From Amycolatopsis tucumanensis (lineage in GTDB: Bacteria > Actinomycetota > Actinomycetes > Mycobacteriales > Pseudonocardiaceae): 50,686 nt of DNA. Made by a program: the position numbers and the translations under genes. The notes beneath the pieces are model-generated. The model did no database searches. It was not told the origin of the DNA and worked only from the letters and a program-made list of their open reading frames with translations. Numbering within the stretch: position 1 is the stretch's first letter; every line of letters starts with the position of its first letter. Below, piece after piece: positions 7,532 to 15,106 of this stretch. Where the stretch lies: the NCBI RefSeq assembly GCF_021654135.1, contig NZ_JAKGSD010000058.1, positions 1-50,686 on the forward strand, read 5' to 3'.

Positions 7532-8285
7532 ACAGGCGCTTGGACCAGAAGTAGCCGAGGACGGTGATCCCCGCGCCCCAGCCGATGGCGCCCCAGCCGT
7601 ACCAGCCGATCGGCGTGCCGGCGAGCAGGCCGCGCAGGGTTTCGATGACGGCGGTGAACGGCTGGTACTCGGCGAACCAGCGGATGCCGGCGGGCATCGA
7701 GTCCAGCGGCACGAAGGCGCTGGACAGGAACGGCAGCAGGAAGGTCATCGGCAGCACCACGTTGCTGGCGCCCTCCGGGGTCTTGGAGACCTGGCCGAGC
7801 GCGGCGGAGAACCAGCTCAGTCCGAGCGTGAGCAGCAGCAGGACGGCGGCCGCGAGCAGCCAGTCGCCGAAGCCGGCCGAGGTGCGGAACCCCATCGCGA
7901 CGGCCACCGCGAGGACGATCACGAGGCTCACCACGGTCTGGATGACGTTGCCGATGACGTGTCCGGTGAGGACGGACGCGCGGGCGATCGCCATGGTGCG
8001 GAACCGGGCGACGATGCCTTCGGTCAGGTCGGTGCAGATCGCGACGGCGACCGGCATCGAGGCCGAGCCGATGGTGAGCAGCAGGATGCCGGGCACGAGG
8101 TAGCCGAGGTAGTCGCCGCCGCCGGCCGGGGCGCCCGCGATGCCGTTGCCGATCGCGCCGCCGAAGACGTAGTTGAACAACAGCAGCATCATGATCGGGA
8201 CGGCGACGACGCTCGCGGTCATGGACGGGTAGCGCATCGCGTGGCGCAGGTTGCGCCGCAGCATGGTGGCGGAATCGGTGAACAT
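7509..8285 (-). CDS. ABC-2 type exporter permease (DrrB-like)
   Basis: 258 residues with about six hydrophobic segments: near residues 25-45, 60-80, 100-125, 135-160, 170-190 and 225-248. The motif GYLVPGILLLTIGSASMPVA and the TDLTEGIVARFRTMAIARAS cytoplasmic segment are characteristic of the daunorubicin-resistance permease group. It pairs with the ATPase encoded directly upstream; ATG 8285 overlaps the ATPase stop (ATGA). The product forms the membrane channel of a drug or secondary-metabolite exporter. Its 3' end overlaps that of the convergent AfsR-like gene by 23 bp. Confidence 0.92.
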   Translation of the reverse strand: MFTDSATMLRRNLRHAMRYPSMTASVVAVPIMMLLLFNYVFGGAIGNGIAGAPAGGGDYLGYLVPGILLLTIGSASMPVAVAICTDLTEGIVARFRTMAIARASVLTGHVIGNVIQTVVSLVIVLAVAVAMGFRTSAGFGDWLLAAAVLLLLTLGLSWFSAALGQVSKTPEGASNVVLPMTFLLPFLSSAFVPLDSMPAGIRWFAEYQPFTAVIETLRGLLAGTPIGWYGWGAIGWGAGITVLGYFWSKRLFNREPTR

Positions 8286-9241
8286 CAGCGGGAGACCTTC
8301 TCTTCGGTGGGGTGGCCGGTCAGGGCGAAGAAGACGTCGTCGAGGTCAGGGGTGTGCACCGACAGGCCCTCGGGCTCGATGCCGGCGTGGTCCATGCGGT
8401 CGAGCAGCGCGCGCAGCGAGCGGACGCCGCCGTCGCTGGGGATCTGCAGGGTCCGGGCCTCGTCGTCGCGGGTGACCTCGCCGAACGTGCGGGCGGCCAG
8501 GTCGAGTGCGCGGTCGTCGGCGAAGCGGAGCTCGACGTGCCCGCCGGGGATGCGGCGCTTGAGCTCGGCCGGGCTGCCCTCGGCGACGAACACCCCGTGG
8601 TCGAGCACGGCGATGCGGTCGGCCAGCTCGTCGGCCTCCTCCAGGTACTGGGTGGTGAGGAAGACGGTGACGCCGCGGGCGACGAGGTCGCGGATGATCT
8701 CCCACATGGTGTGGCGGCTGCGCGGGTCGAGGCCGGTGGTCGGCTCGTCGAGGAAGATGATGCGCGGCTCGCCGACCAGGCTCATCGCGAGGTCAAGGCG
8801 GCGCCGCATGCCGCCCGAGTAGACCGCGGCGAGCTTCTTGCGCGCCTCGACCAGGTCGAAGCGTTCGAGCAGCTCGGCTGCCCTGCGGCGGCCCTCGGCC
8901 TTGGGCAGGTGGTGCAGGTCCGCCATCAGCCAGAGGTTCTCCTCGGCGGTCAGCTTGTTGTCGACGGCGGAGAACTGGCCGGTGACGCCGATGGCGGCGC
9001 GAACGCGGTCGGCCTCCGCGGCGACGTCGTGCCCGGCGATGCGGGCGCTGCCGGAGTCGGCCCGCAGGTAGGTAGACAGGATCTGGACCATGGTCGTCTT
9101 GCCCGCGCCGTTGGGCCCGAGCAGGGCGAAGATCGAGCCGGCCGGGATGCGCAGATCGATCCCGCCGAGCACGACCTTGTCCCCGAACGCCTTGCGCAGC
9201 CCGGCGACCTCGATGGCCGGGGTGGTCGTGGTGGTGGTCAA
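8285..9241 (-). CDS. ABC exporter ATP-binding protein (DrrA-like), TTG start
   Basis: 318 residues. Walker A GPNGAGKTT at 42-50, Q-loop in VTGQFSAVDNKLTAEENL, signature YSGGMRRRLDLAMSL, Walker B IIFLDEPTTGLDPRS, H-loop replaced by LTTQYLEEAD, and the C-terminal DUF4162 domain that marks DrrA-type ATPases. It energises the permease of the following gene. No ATG or GTG fits. TTG 9241 is preceded by GGAGGAGG six bases upstream and gives the usual N-terminus (poly-Thr, then AIEVAGLRKAFGD). Upstream lies an array of 11-bp repeats. Confidence 0.92.
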   Translation of the reverse strand: MTTTTTTPAIEVAGLRKAFGDKVVLGGIDLRIPAGSIFALLGPNGAGKTTMVQILSTYLRADSGSARIAGHDVAAEADRVRAAIGVTGQFSAVDNKLTAEENLWLMADLHHLPKAEGRRRAAELLERFDLVEARKKLAAVYSGGMRRRLDLAMSLVGEPRIIFLDEPTTGLDPRSRHTMWEIIRDLVARGVTVFLTTQYLEEADELADRIAVLDHGVFVAEGSPAELKRRIPGGHVELRFADDRALDLAARTFGEVTRDDEARTLQIPSDGGVRSLRALLDRMDHAGIEPEGLSVHTPDLDDVFFALTGHPTEEKVSR

Positions 9242-9297
9242 AGCCCCCTCCTCCGTGTGCTGTTCCGTTGCTGGTGACGAGCTTCGGAGGAGGCGGC

Positions 9298-9345
9298 TTC
9301 AGGAGGGCTTCAAGCCGGTTTCAGGGGTGGCGGGGCGGGGTTTCA
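9298..9345 (-). repeat. 11-bp phased direct repeats between the DUF4231 stop and the DrrA-like gene
   Basis: On the minus strand TGAAACC, TGAAACC, TGAAGCC and TGAAGCC occur with spacings of 22, 11 and 11 bp (their complements TTCA start at 9342, 9320, 9309 and 9298). The first TGA is the stop codon of the two-TM protein gene. Direct heptamers at 11-bp phasing resemble operators of SARP/AfsR-type activators, and an AfsR-like gene converges on this operon. I see no good -10 box at the right distance, so both readings stay open. Confidence 0.55.
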
Positions 9346-9825
9346 GGGACCTTCGCCGGGACGGCGGTGGCTCAGCCAGCGCTCGCCGAGCGAGTCCCAG
9401 ATCCCCTGGTACTCGCCGAACATGCGGCGGATCACCTCGCGGTCCACCTGCTCGGGCGGGGTCTCGGCCAGGTAGTAGGTGAGGTCGTCGCGCAGCCGGT
9501 AGAAGCGGTACTGCGTCTCCTCCATGAGAACCCACAGCGAGCGCCAGGCGAAGAACGGTTCGAGGGTGTTGACCACGGTCACCAGCGCGACGAGCGCGAA
9601 GCCGAGGCCTGCCCAGAAGTCCAGGTCCTGCAGGCCGAGGATGATCGTGGACGCGCCGGACAAGACGAGCGTCGCGACCCGGACGAGCGCGGACCGGCGG
9701 CGGAAGCGGTTCTTGCGGACCCGCGCGTAGCGGTTGCCGGTCTCGATGCGGGACAGCAGGTCCTGTGCCAGCTCGGCCGGGCTCAGCCCGGGACGCGGCA
9801 CCGCCGACTGGATGGGTTCCTCCAT
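9343..9825 (-). CDS. Two-TM DUF4231 / SLATT-like membrane protein
   Basis: 160 residues. The N-terminal helix with NRYARVRKNRFRRRSALVRV precedes two hydrophobic segments (46-65 ATLVLSGASTIILGL and 71-88 WAGLGFALVALVTVVNTL), then FFAWRSLWVLMEETQYRFYR and a long charged helix. This is the layout of DUF4231/SLATT proteins (2TM effectors found with SMODS nucleotidyltransferases and SLOG proteins). No nucleotidyltransferase or SLOG partner is nearby, so a defence role is not supported by context. Solitary copies are common in actinomycetes. ATG 9825 is used; the stop TGA begins the 11-bp repeat array. Confidence 0.7.
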   Translation of the reverse strand: MEEPIQSAVPRPGLSPAELAQDLLSRIETGNRYARVRKNRFRRRSALVRVATLVLSGASTIILGLQDLDFWAGLGFALVALVTVVNTLEPFFAWRSLWVLMEETQYRFYRLRDDLTYYLAETPPEQVDREVIRRMFGEYQGIWDSLGERWLSHRRPGEGP

Positions 9826-9882
9826 CGCGGCAGCTTAGGCGACCGTGATCATCGGGAAGAAGCCTGCGAAGACGCGCCCGGC

Positions 9883-10122
9883 CTACCGGCTGCGCCACCA
9901 GGACACGAGCCGCTCGGCGATGGCGTCCACGTCGGCTGTCAGTCCGAAGTGGTCGGACATCTCGTGGCGCAGGTACTCCCGGATCCCGTCCACGCCGGCG
10001 CCCGCGCGCAGACGGGACAGCAACGGCCAGACCAGGCAGTCGTACTCGTCGTCAACGGAATCCGCCACGCCGATCGGATCCCACTCGTTGAGCAGGAGGC
10101 GGATCGGCTCGACGGGAAACAC
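9883..10122 (-). CDS. Small DUF1871-like protein
   Basis: 79 residues, GTG start. The text IRLLLNEWDPIGVADSVDDEYDCLVWPLLSRLRAG followed by a second amphipathic helix and WWRS resembles the DUF1871 family, which has the same NEWDPIGV...DEYD signature. No function is known. It is soluble and acidic. Its start is 18 bp from the divergent endonuclease V gene. Confidence 0.65.
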   Translation of the reverse strand: MFPVEPIRLLLNEWDPIGVADSVDDEYDCLVWPLLSRLRAGAGVDGIREYLRHEMSDHFGLTADVDAIAERLVSWWRSR

Positions 10123-10139
10123 GGGACCAGTATGGAGGC

Positions 10140-10640
10140 ATGCGGCACACCCGATGCGCGGCGGTCGACGTGCACTACCCGGACGCCGGTGGCGCCAAGG
10201 CGGCGTTGGTGCTCGCCGCCGGGCCCGCCTTCGCCGAGATCACCGGGGAGCACGTGGCGCGGCTGGACGAGGCCGAGCCGTACCGGCCGGGCGCCTTCTA
10301 CCTGCGGGAGCTGCCGGCGATGCGCGCGGTGCTGCGCCGCGCGGGGCCGGTGGACCTGCTCGTCGTCGACGGGTACGTGCACCTCGACCCGGACGGCCGT
10401 CCCGGGCTCGGCGCCCACGCGCACGAGGAGTTCGGCGTCCCGGTGATCGGGGTCGCCAAGACGGCCTTCCGCACCGCCACGCACGCCATTCCGGTGCTGC
10501 GCGGCAAGGCGGTCCGGCCCCTCCACGTCACCGCGATCGGCCTCGCGCCGGACGAGGCCGCGCGGATCGTCCGGACGATGGCCGGCCCCCACCGCCTGCC
10601 GGACGCGCTGCGCCGCGTCGACCGGCTGTCACGCGAGTAG
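10140..10640 (+). CDS. nfi: Endonuclease V (deoxyinosine 3' endonuclease), short actinobacterial form
   Basis: 166 residues versus about 220 for E. coli Nfi. Conserved active-site blocks are present: AAVDVHY (first Asp, residue ~9), EPYRPGAFYLRELPAM (the Tyr-Pro-Gly wedge and Glu), LLVVDGYVHL (second Asp) and VPVIGVAKT (Lys). The enzyme cleaves one bond 3' of hypoxanthine in DNA during repair of deaminated adenine. The N-terminus is trimmed to the first catalytic Asp. The HPR element after the second Asp is replaced by YVHLDPDGRPGLG, which marks a divergent subgroup. A hairpin follows the stop immediately. Confidence 0.85.
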   Translation: MRHTRCAAVDVHYPDAGGAKAALVLAAGPAFAEITGEHVARLDEAEPYRPGAFYLRELPAMRAVLRRAGPVDLLVVDGYVHLDPDGRPGLGAHAHEEFGVPVIGVAKTAFRTATHAIPVLRGKAVRPLHVTAIGLAPDEAARIVRTMAGPHRLPDALRRVDRLSRE

Positions 10641-10667
10641 GGGCCCGTCCCCCCGTGGACGGGCCCC
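10640..10667. terminator. Perfect 11-bp hairpin, bidirectional terminator candidate
   Basis: GGGGCCCGTCC, a 6-nt loop, then GGACGGGCCCC form a perfect 11-bp stem directly after the endonuclease V stop and 13 bp before the end of the convergent MFS gene. It has no T-tract, which is normal for actinomycetes. Confidence 0.8.
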
Positions 10668-10680
10668 ACCACCCCCGCGA

Positions 10681-12105
10681 TCAGACCCGGGCGAGTTCCG
10701 GTTCCGGCGCCCGCCGCAGGCGCACCACGCCGGACAGCGCGATCAGCAGTCCGAGCGCCGCGATGCCGGTGATGACCGCCAGCGCCGGGGTCAGGCCGGT
10801 CAGCAGGTTGCCCTCACCGCTGCCCGTCAGCACCGCCGTCACGATCGCCAGGCCGATCGCGCCGCCGACCTGCAGCGACGTGTTCAGCAGGCCACCGGCG
10901 AGTCCCTGCTCGTTGTCGCTGATGCCGGTCGTCGCCTGGATGTTCAGGGACGAGAAGGCCAGGGTGAAGCCGATGCCGAGCAGGATCATGCTCGGCAGCA
11001 CCGAACCGGCGTACCCCGAGTGCTCGTCGACGCGCAGGAACAGCACGTAGGCGAGCACGTGCGCCAGCACGCCACCGAGGATCGTGCGCGACGTGCCGAC
11101 CCGGTCGATCAGCGGCTCGATCCGCGGCGAACCGAACGCGACGATCAGCGCGGCAGGCAGGAACCCGAGCGCGGTCTCCAGCGCCGACCACCCCAGCACG
11201 TCCTGCAGGTACAGCATCACCACGAACTGGAACCCGATGTAGGCCCCGAAGAACAGCGCCGCCCCCAGGTTCGCCCGCGCCAGCGGCCCGGAGCGCAGGA
11301 TGCCCAGCCGCAGCAACGGGTGGCTGCTGCGCTTTTCGATCAACACGAACGCGGTCAGCAGCGCCGCCGCGACGACGAAGGTGATCAAACTCTGCGGCGA
11401 GGCCCACCCGGCCTCCGGCGCCTCGACGACACCGAACACCAGCAGCAGCGACCCGGCGGCACCGGTGATCGCGCCGGGCAGGTCGTAGCCCCCCGCCGAG
11501 TGGTCCCGCTCGTAGGCCGGGACGACCTTGATCGCCGACACCAGCGCGATCAACGCGATCGGCACCGGCAGCAGGAACGTCCACCGCCAGCCGACCTCGG
11601 TCAGCAGCCCGGAGAACACCAGGCCCGCCGAGTACCCGCTGGCGCCGAACACCGCGAAGATGCTGATGGCGCGGTTGCGGGCCGGGCCCTCCTGGAACGT
11701 CGTGGTGATGATCGACAGCGCGGCCGGCGCGGTGAAGGCCGCCGCCAGGCCCTTGATGAAGCGGCTCGCGATGAGCAGCGCGCCGTTGTCGACGAGACCG
11801 CCGAGCAGCGACGCGACCGCGAACACGGCCACCGCGACGAGGAACACCCGCCGCCGCCCGAGCAGGTCCGCCGTGCGGCCGCCGAGCAGGAGCAGCCCGC
11901 CGTAACCGAGCACGTACCCGCTCACGACCCACTGCAACGCGCTGGTCGACAGGCCAAGATCGGCCTGGATGGACGGCAGCGCGACGCCGACCATCGAGAC
12001 GTCGAGGGCGTCCAGCCCCACGACCGTGGACACGGTGAGCAGCACGGCCCACAGCCGTGCGTCCCACCGCGTCGACGTGGTGGACAGGTGCGCAGGAGAA
12101 GTCAT
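10681..12105 (-). CDS. MFS drug efflux transporter, DHA2 (14-TM) type
   Basis: 474 residues with about 14 hydrophobic segments. Motif A LLLLGGRTADLLGRRRVFLV between TM2 and TM3, LDALDVSMVGVALPSIQADLG in TM1 (the D-x-x-x-VALP motif of DHA2 transporters), and motif C-like FAVFGASGYSAGLVFSGLLT in TM5. It exports hydrophobic compounds by proton antiport. It is divergent from a MarR gene across 85 bp carrying a strong dyad, the usual arrangement of a MarR repressor and the pump it controls. Confidence 0.92.
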   Translation of the reverse strand: MTSPAHLSTTSTRWDARLWAVLLTVSTVVGLDALDVSMVGVALPSIQADLGLSTSALQWVVSGYVLGYGGLLLLGGRTADLLGRRRVFLVAVAVFAVASLLGGLVDNGALLIASRFIKGLAAAFTAPAALSIITTTFQEGPARNRAISIFAVFGASGYSAGLVFSGLLTEVGWRWTFLLPVPIALIALVSAIKVVPAYERDHSAGGYDLPGAITGAAGSLLLVFGVVEAPEAGWASPQSLITFVVAAALLTAFVLIEKRSSHPLLRLGILRSGPLARANLGAALFFGAYIGFQFVVMLYLQDVLGWSALETALGFLPAALIVAFGSPRIEPLIDRVGTSRTILGGVLAHVLAYVLFLRVDEHSGYAGSVLPSMILLGIGFTLAFSSLNIQATTGISDNEQGLAGGLLNTSLQVGGAIGLAIVTAVLTGSGEGNLLTGLTPALAVITGIAALGLLIALSGVVRLRRAPEPELARV

Positions 12106-12119
12106 GGCAGCCAGGTTAC

Positions 12120-12164
12120 ATGCGCGCGCATCTAATGCAAGGGGATTTAATGTCTTTGCATCAG
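12120..12164. promoter_or_regulatory. MarR-type operator region between the MFS and MarR genes
   Basis: ATCTAATGCAA (12128-12138) and TTGCATCAGAT (12154-12164) form an inverted repeat with 10 of 11 positions paired around a 15-bp AT-rich spacer. A perfect ATGCGCGCAT palindrome lies at 12120-12129. AT-rich DNA is rare in this window, and both divergent promoters must lie here. Confidence 0.65.
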
Positions 12165-12190
12165 ATTCCCGTGCATGCTAAGGTGTCGCC

Positions 12191-12589
12191 ATGGGTGACG
12201 TCGCCGAAGGCCGGCTGGTGCAGCAGTGGCACGAGCTGCTGGCCCTGCACGCGACCGTCTTCGGCGAGCTGGAATGCCGCCTGCAGGAAGCGCACGGCAT
12301 CGGGGTCAGCGAGTTCGAGGCCCTCGAACGGCTCGCGACCTGCGACTTCAAGTGCCGCTCCGCCGACCTCCTGGAGGCGGTGCACCTGAGCCAGAGCGCC
12401 ACCTCGCGCCTGGTCGCCCGCCTGGAGAAGGAGGGCCTGGTCGAGCGCGCGATGTGCGAGCAGGACCGGCGCGGCATCTTCGTCTCGCTCACCGACGCCG
12501 GGCGGCGCCGCTACGAGGAGGCGAAGCCGACCCACCGCGCGGTGCTGCGCGCCACGCTCGGCGAGGCGCATCTGACGAAGGCCGGTTGA
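12191..12589 (+). CDS. MarR-family transcriptional regulator
   Basis: 132 residues. The winged HTH SADLLEAVHLSQSATSRLVARLEKEGLVER plus the wing CEQDRRGIFVSLTDAGRRRYEEA is standard for MarR. The dimerisation helices are at the two ends. Two Cys (CDFKC) lie just before the HTH at about residues 52-56; a redox role is possible but untested. It is divergent from the MFS pump and likely represses it through the dyad at 12128-12164. Confidence 0.9.
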   Translation: MGDVAEGRLVQQWHELLALHATVFGELECRLQEAHGIGVSEFEALERLATCDFKCRSADLLEAVHLSQSATSRLVARLEKEGLVERAMCEQDRRGIFVSLTDAGRRRYEEAKPTHRAVLRATLGEAHLTKAG

Positions 12590-12650
12590 CCCGCCGCTCC
12601 ACGGGGTAGCTCACCGCCATCGCGCAGACGCCGACGGTGGGAGTGCAACC

Positions 12651-13640
12651 GTGAGCGAGCACAACAGGGAAAGCGTTGTCAGCAAGGCGAAGGCCGGCCT
12701 CGACCGCGCGGACGCGGTGCAGCAGCAGCACACCGCGCTCTCCGTGCCGGTCGCCGTGGTGAAGAAGTTCGTTGAGGACCAGTCCACGAACCTGGCGAGC
12801 ATGATCGCGTTCTGGGCGTTCTTCTCGATCTTCCCGCTGTTCCTCGTCCTGATCACCCTGCTCGGGTTCTTCGTGCCGGACGACCTGAAGGGCGACGTCC
12901 TCGGGCACGTCGGGTCGATGTTCCCGCTGCTGGACCCCGCCACCATGCAGGGCTTCGGCGGCTCGGTGTGGGCGCTGGTCCTCGGGCTGGTGACCGCGCT
13001 GTGGAGCGGGATCGCGGTCGTGCGCGCCACCCAGACCGCGTTCAACTCGGTGTGGGAGCTGCCGTTCCACGCGCGCCCGAGCCTGCCCGAGCAGATCGGC
13101 CGCAGCGTGCTCGTGCTGGTGACGATCGGGCTCGGCCTGGTGGTGAGCACGCTCATCAGCGGGTTCGTCTCCAGCGGCACGGACCTGCTGAACCTGGGGT
13201 GGCTGGGCCGGATCCTGGGCTACGCCGTCGCGATCGTCCTGGACATCGCGTTGTTCGTCGCCGCGTTCCGGATCCTCACCGACCGCGACATCTCCACCCG
13301 CGACGTGCTGCCCGGCGCGGTGCTCTCCGGCGTGCTGTTCTGGGTCCTGCAAACGCTTTCGTCGCTGATCATCAGCCGCTACCTGCAGAACGCGCAGAGC
13401 ACCTACGGCACGTTCGCCACGGTCATCACGCTGCTCTGGTGGTTCTACCTGCAGAGCATCATCACGTTGCTCGGCGCGCAGCTCAACGTCGTGCTCAAGG
13501 ACCGGCTGCACCCGCGCGCGCTGGTCGGCGCCCCGGAGACGGACGCCGACCACCGCGCTTACGAGTCCTACGCGGAGGAACGCTCCTACCACGAGCAGGA
13601 ACGGGTGGACACCGAGTTCCCGCCCGAGCAGCGCCGCTGA
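12651..13640 (+). CDS. YihY/BrkB family inner-membrane protein
   Basis: 329 residues, GTG start. About six TM segments: near 45-70, 105-130, 150-175, 190-215, 225-245 and 255-280. Family text is clear: NLASMIAFWAFFSIFPLFLV near the start and YGTFATVITLLWWFYLQSII with LLGAQLNVVL near the end. The family was once called ribonuclease BN, but that assignment was wrong and the role of these proteins remains unknown. The tail (280-329) is charged and cytoplasmic. It ends one base before the convergent MHS transporter stop, leaving no terminator space. Confidence 0.93.
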   Translation: MSEHNRESVVSKAKAGLDRADAVQQQHTALSVPVAVVKKFVEDQSTNLASMIAFWAFFSIFPLFLVLITLLGFFVPDDLKGDVLGHVGSMFPLLDPATMQGFGGSVWALVLGLVTALWSGIAVVRATQTAFNSVWELPFHARPSLPEQIGRSVLVLVTIGLGLVVSTLISGFVSSGTDLLNLGWLGRILGYAVAIVLDIALFVAAFRILTDRDISTRDVLPGAVLSGVLFWVLQTLSSLIISRYLQNAQSTYGTFATVITLLWWFYLQSIITLLGAQLNVVLKDRLHPRALVGAPETDADHRAYESYAEERSYHEQERVDTEFPPEQRR

Positions 13641-14975
13641 CTACTCGGCGCCGGTGACGAACGCCTCCCGCTCCGCGGCGGGACGTTCGCGCAGGGCGAG
13701 GACCGCGGCCAGCGTCACCAGGCAGGCCACCAGCATGTAGCCCGACACCGACAGCGACGTGCCGGTCTCCCCGACGAGCCAGGTCGACACCAGCGGCGCG
13801 AACCCGCCGCCGAGGATGGCGCCGAAGGCGTAGGCGAAGGACACCCCGCTGTACCGGATGCCGGCCGGGAACAGCTCGCTGTAAGCCGCTGCCTGCGGGC
13901 CGTAGGTCAGGCCGAGCCCGAAGCCCAGCACGATCACCGCGGCCAGCATGAGCGGCACCGAGCGGGTGTCGAACAGCAGGAAGAACGGGAACGTCCAGGC
14001 GCCCATCGCCAGCGTGCCGACGAGGTAGGTCTTCCGCCTGCCCCAGCGGTCCGACCAGTGCCCGGCCAGCAGCGTGAACACACCCCACGACACCGCGCCG
14101 ACCATGCCGACGAACAACATCGTCGTGCTGGACAGCTTGAGCGTGCGGGTGCCGTAGGAGTTGATGAACGCGATCAGGATGTAGCCGACCATGTTGTTGG
14201 CGATGAACAGCCCGATCGCGACGACGAGCTCACGCCGGTTGGTGCGCAGCAGCTCGGCCAGCGGCGCCGACCGGCGGGCGCGGCGGGCGCGCAGCTCGCT
14301 GAACACCGGGCTCTCCGAGACCCTGGCCCGCACGAAGAAGCCGACCGCGATCAGCACCACGCTGAGCAGGAACGGGATCCGCCAGCCCCAGCGCGCGAAC
14401 TGGTCGTCGGTGGTCGCGGCGGACACGCTGAAGAACACCAGGTTCGCCAGCAGCAACCCGATCGGCACGCCGATCTGCGGGAACGAGCCGAAGTAGCCGC
14501 GGCGGCCGGACGGCGCGTGCTCCACCGACATCAGCGCCGCGCCGCCCCACTCACCGCCCGCGGACAGGCCCTGCAGCAGCCGCAGCACGACGAGCAGCAC
14601 CGGCGCGGCGACACCGATCGAGTCGTAGCCGGGCAGCAGCCCGACACCGATCGTGGAAATCCCCATCAGCAGCAGGGTCGCGACAAGAACCGCCTTGCGG
14701 CCGACCCGGTCACCGAGGTGCCCGGCGACGATCCCGCCGATCGGCCGCGCCACGAAGCTCACCCCGAGCGTCGCGAACGAGGCCAGCAGCGCCGCGGTCC
14801 CGTCCAGCGAGGGGAAGAACTGCTTGCCGAACACCAGGCTCGCGGCCGAGGCGTAGATGAAGAAGTCGTACCACTCGATGGTCGTGCCGACGAGGCTCGC
14901 GCCGACGACGCGGCGCAGCTGCCGGCCGTCGTGCGCCGAGCTCGTCCGGGCCGAGGCCTCGGGCGTGTGCGTCAT
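13641..14975 (-). CDS. MFS transporter of the metabolite:H+ symporter (MHS) family
   Basis: 444 residues, 12 TM. The text LVGTTIEWYDFFIYASAASL in TM1 and GGIVAGHLGDRVGRKAVLVA (motif A) are diagnostic of MHS importers such as ShiA, ProP and KgtP, which bring in organic acids or betaines with protons. The substrate cannot be read from sequence. A perfect ATCAAA-GG-TTTGAT dyad 31 bp upstream of the start codon suggests regulation by a factor not encoded next to it. Confidence 0.92.
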   Translation of the reverse strand: MTHTPEASARTSSAHDGRQLRRVVGASLVGTTIEWYDFFIYASAASLVFGKQFFPSLDGTAALLASFATLGVSFVARPIGGIVAGHLGDRVGRKAVLVATLLLMGISTIGVGLLPGYDSIGVAAPVLLVVLRLLQGLSAGGEWGGAALMSVEHAPSGRRGYFGSFPQIGVPIGLLLANLVFFSVSAATTDDQFARWGWRIPFLLSVVLIAVGFFVRARVSESPVFSELRARRARRSAPLAELLRTNRRELVVAIGLFIANNMVGYILIAFINSYGTRTLKLSSTTMLFVGMVGAVSWGVFTLLAGHWSDRWGRRKTYLVGTLAMGAWTFPFFLLFDTRSVPLMLAAVIVLGFGLGLTYGPQAAAYSELFPAGIRYSGVSFAYAFGAILGGGFAPLVSTWLVGETGTSLSVSGYMLVACLVTLAAVLALRERPAAEREAFVTGAE

Positions 14976-15005
14976 GGGCCATCCCTTCCCGCCATTGGAA
15001 AGAAG

Positions 15006-15019
15006 ATCAAAGGTTTGAT
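15006..15019. promoter_or_regulatory. ATCAAAGGTTTGAT dyad upstream of the MHS transporter
   Basis: Perfect 6-bp arms with a 2-bp centre, AT-rich in GC-rich surroundings, 31 bp before ATG 14975 on the minus strand. It is likely an operator overlapping the promoter. The binding protein is unknown. Confidence 0.55.
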
Positions 15020-15106
15020 TAGTTCCCTGGCAACCTAGATCCCACAGTGCCGGAAGACCAGTGGCGGGTGCAGACCTTTACCGTCCTGAGACCTTCGACC
15101 GCCCGG

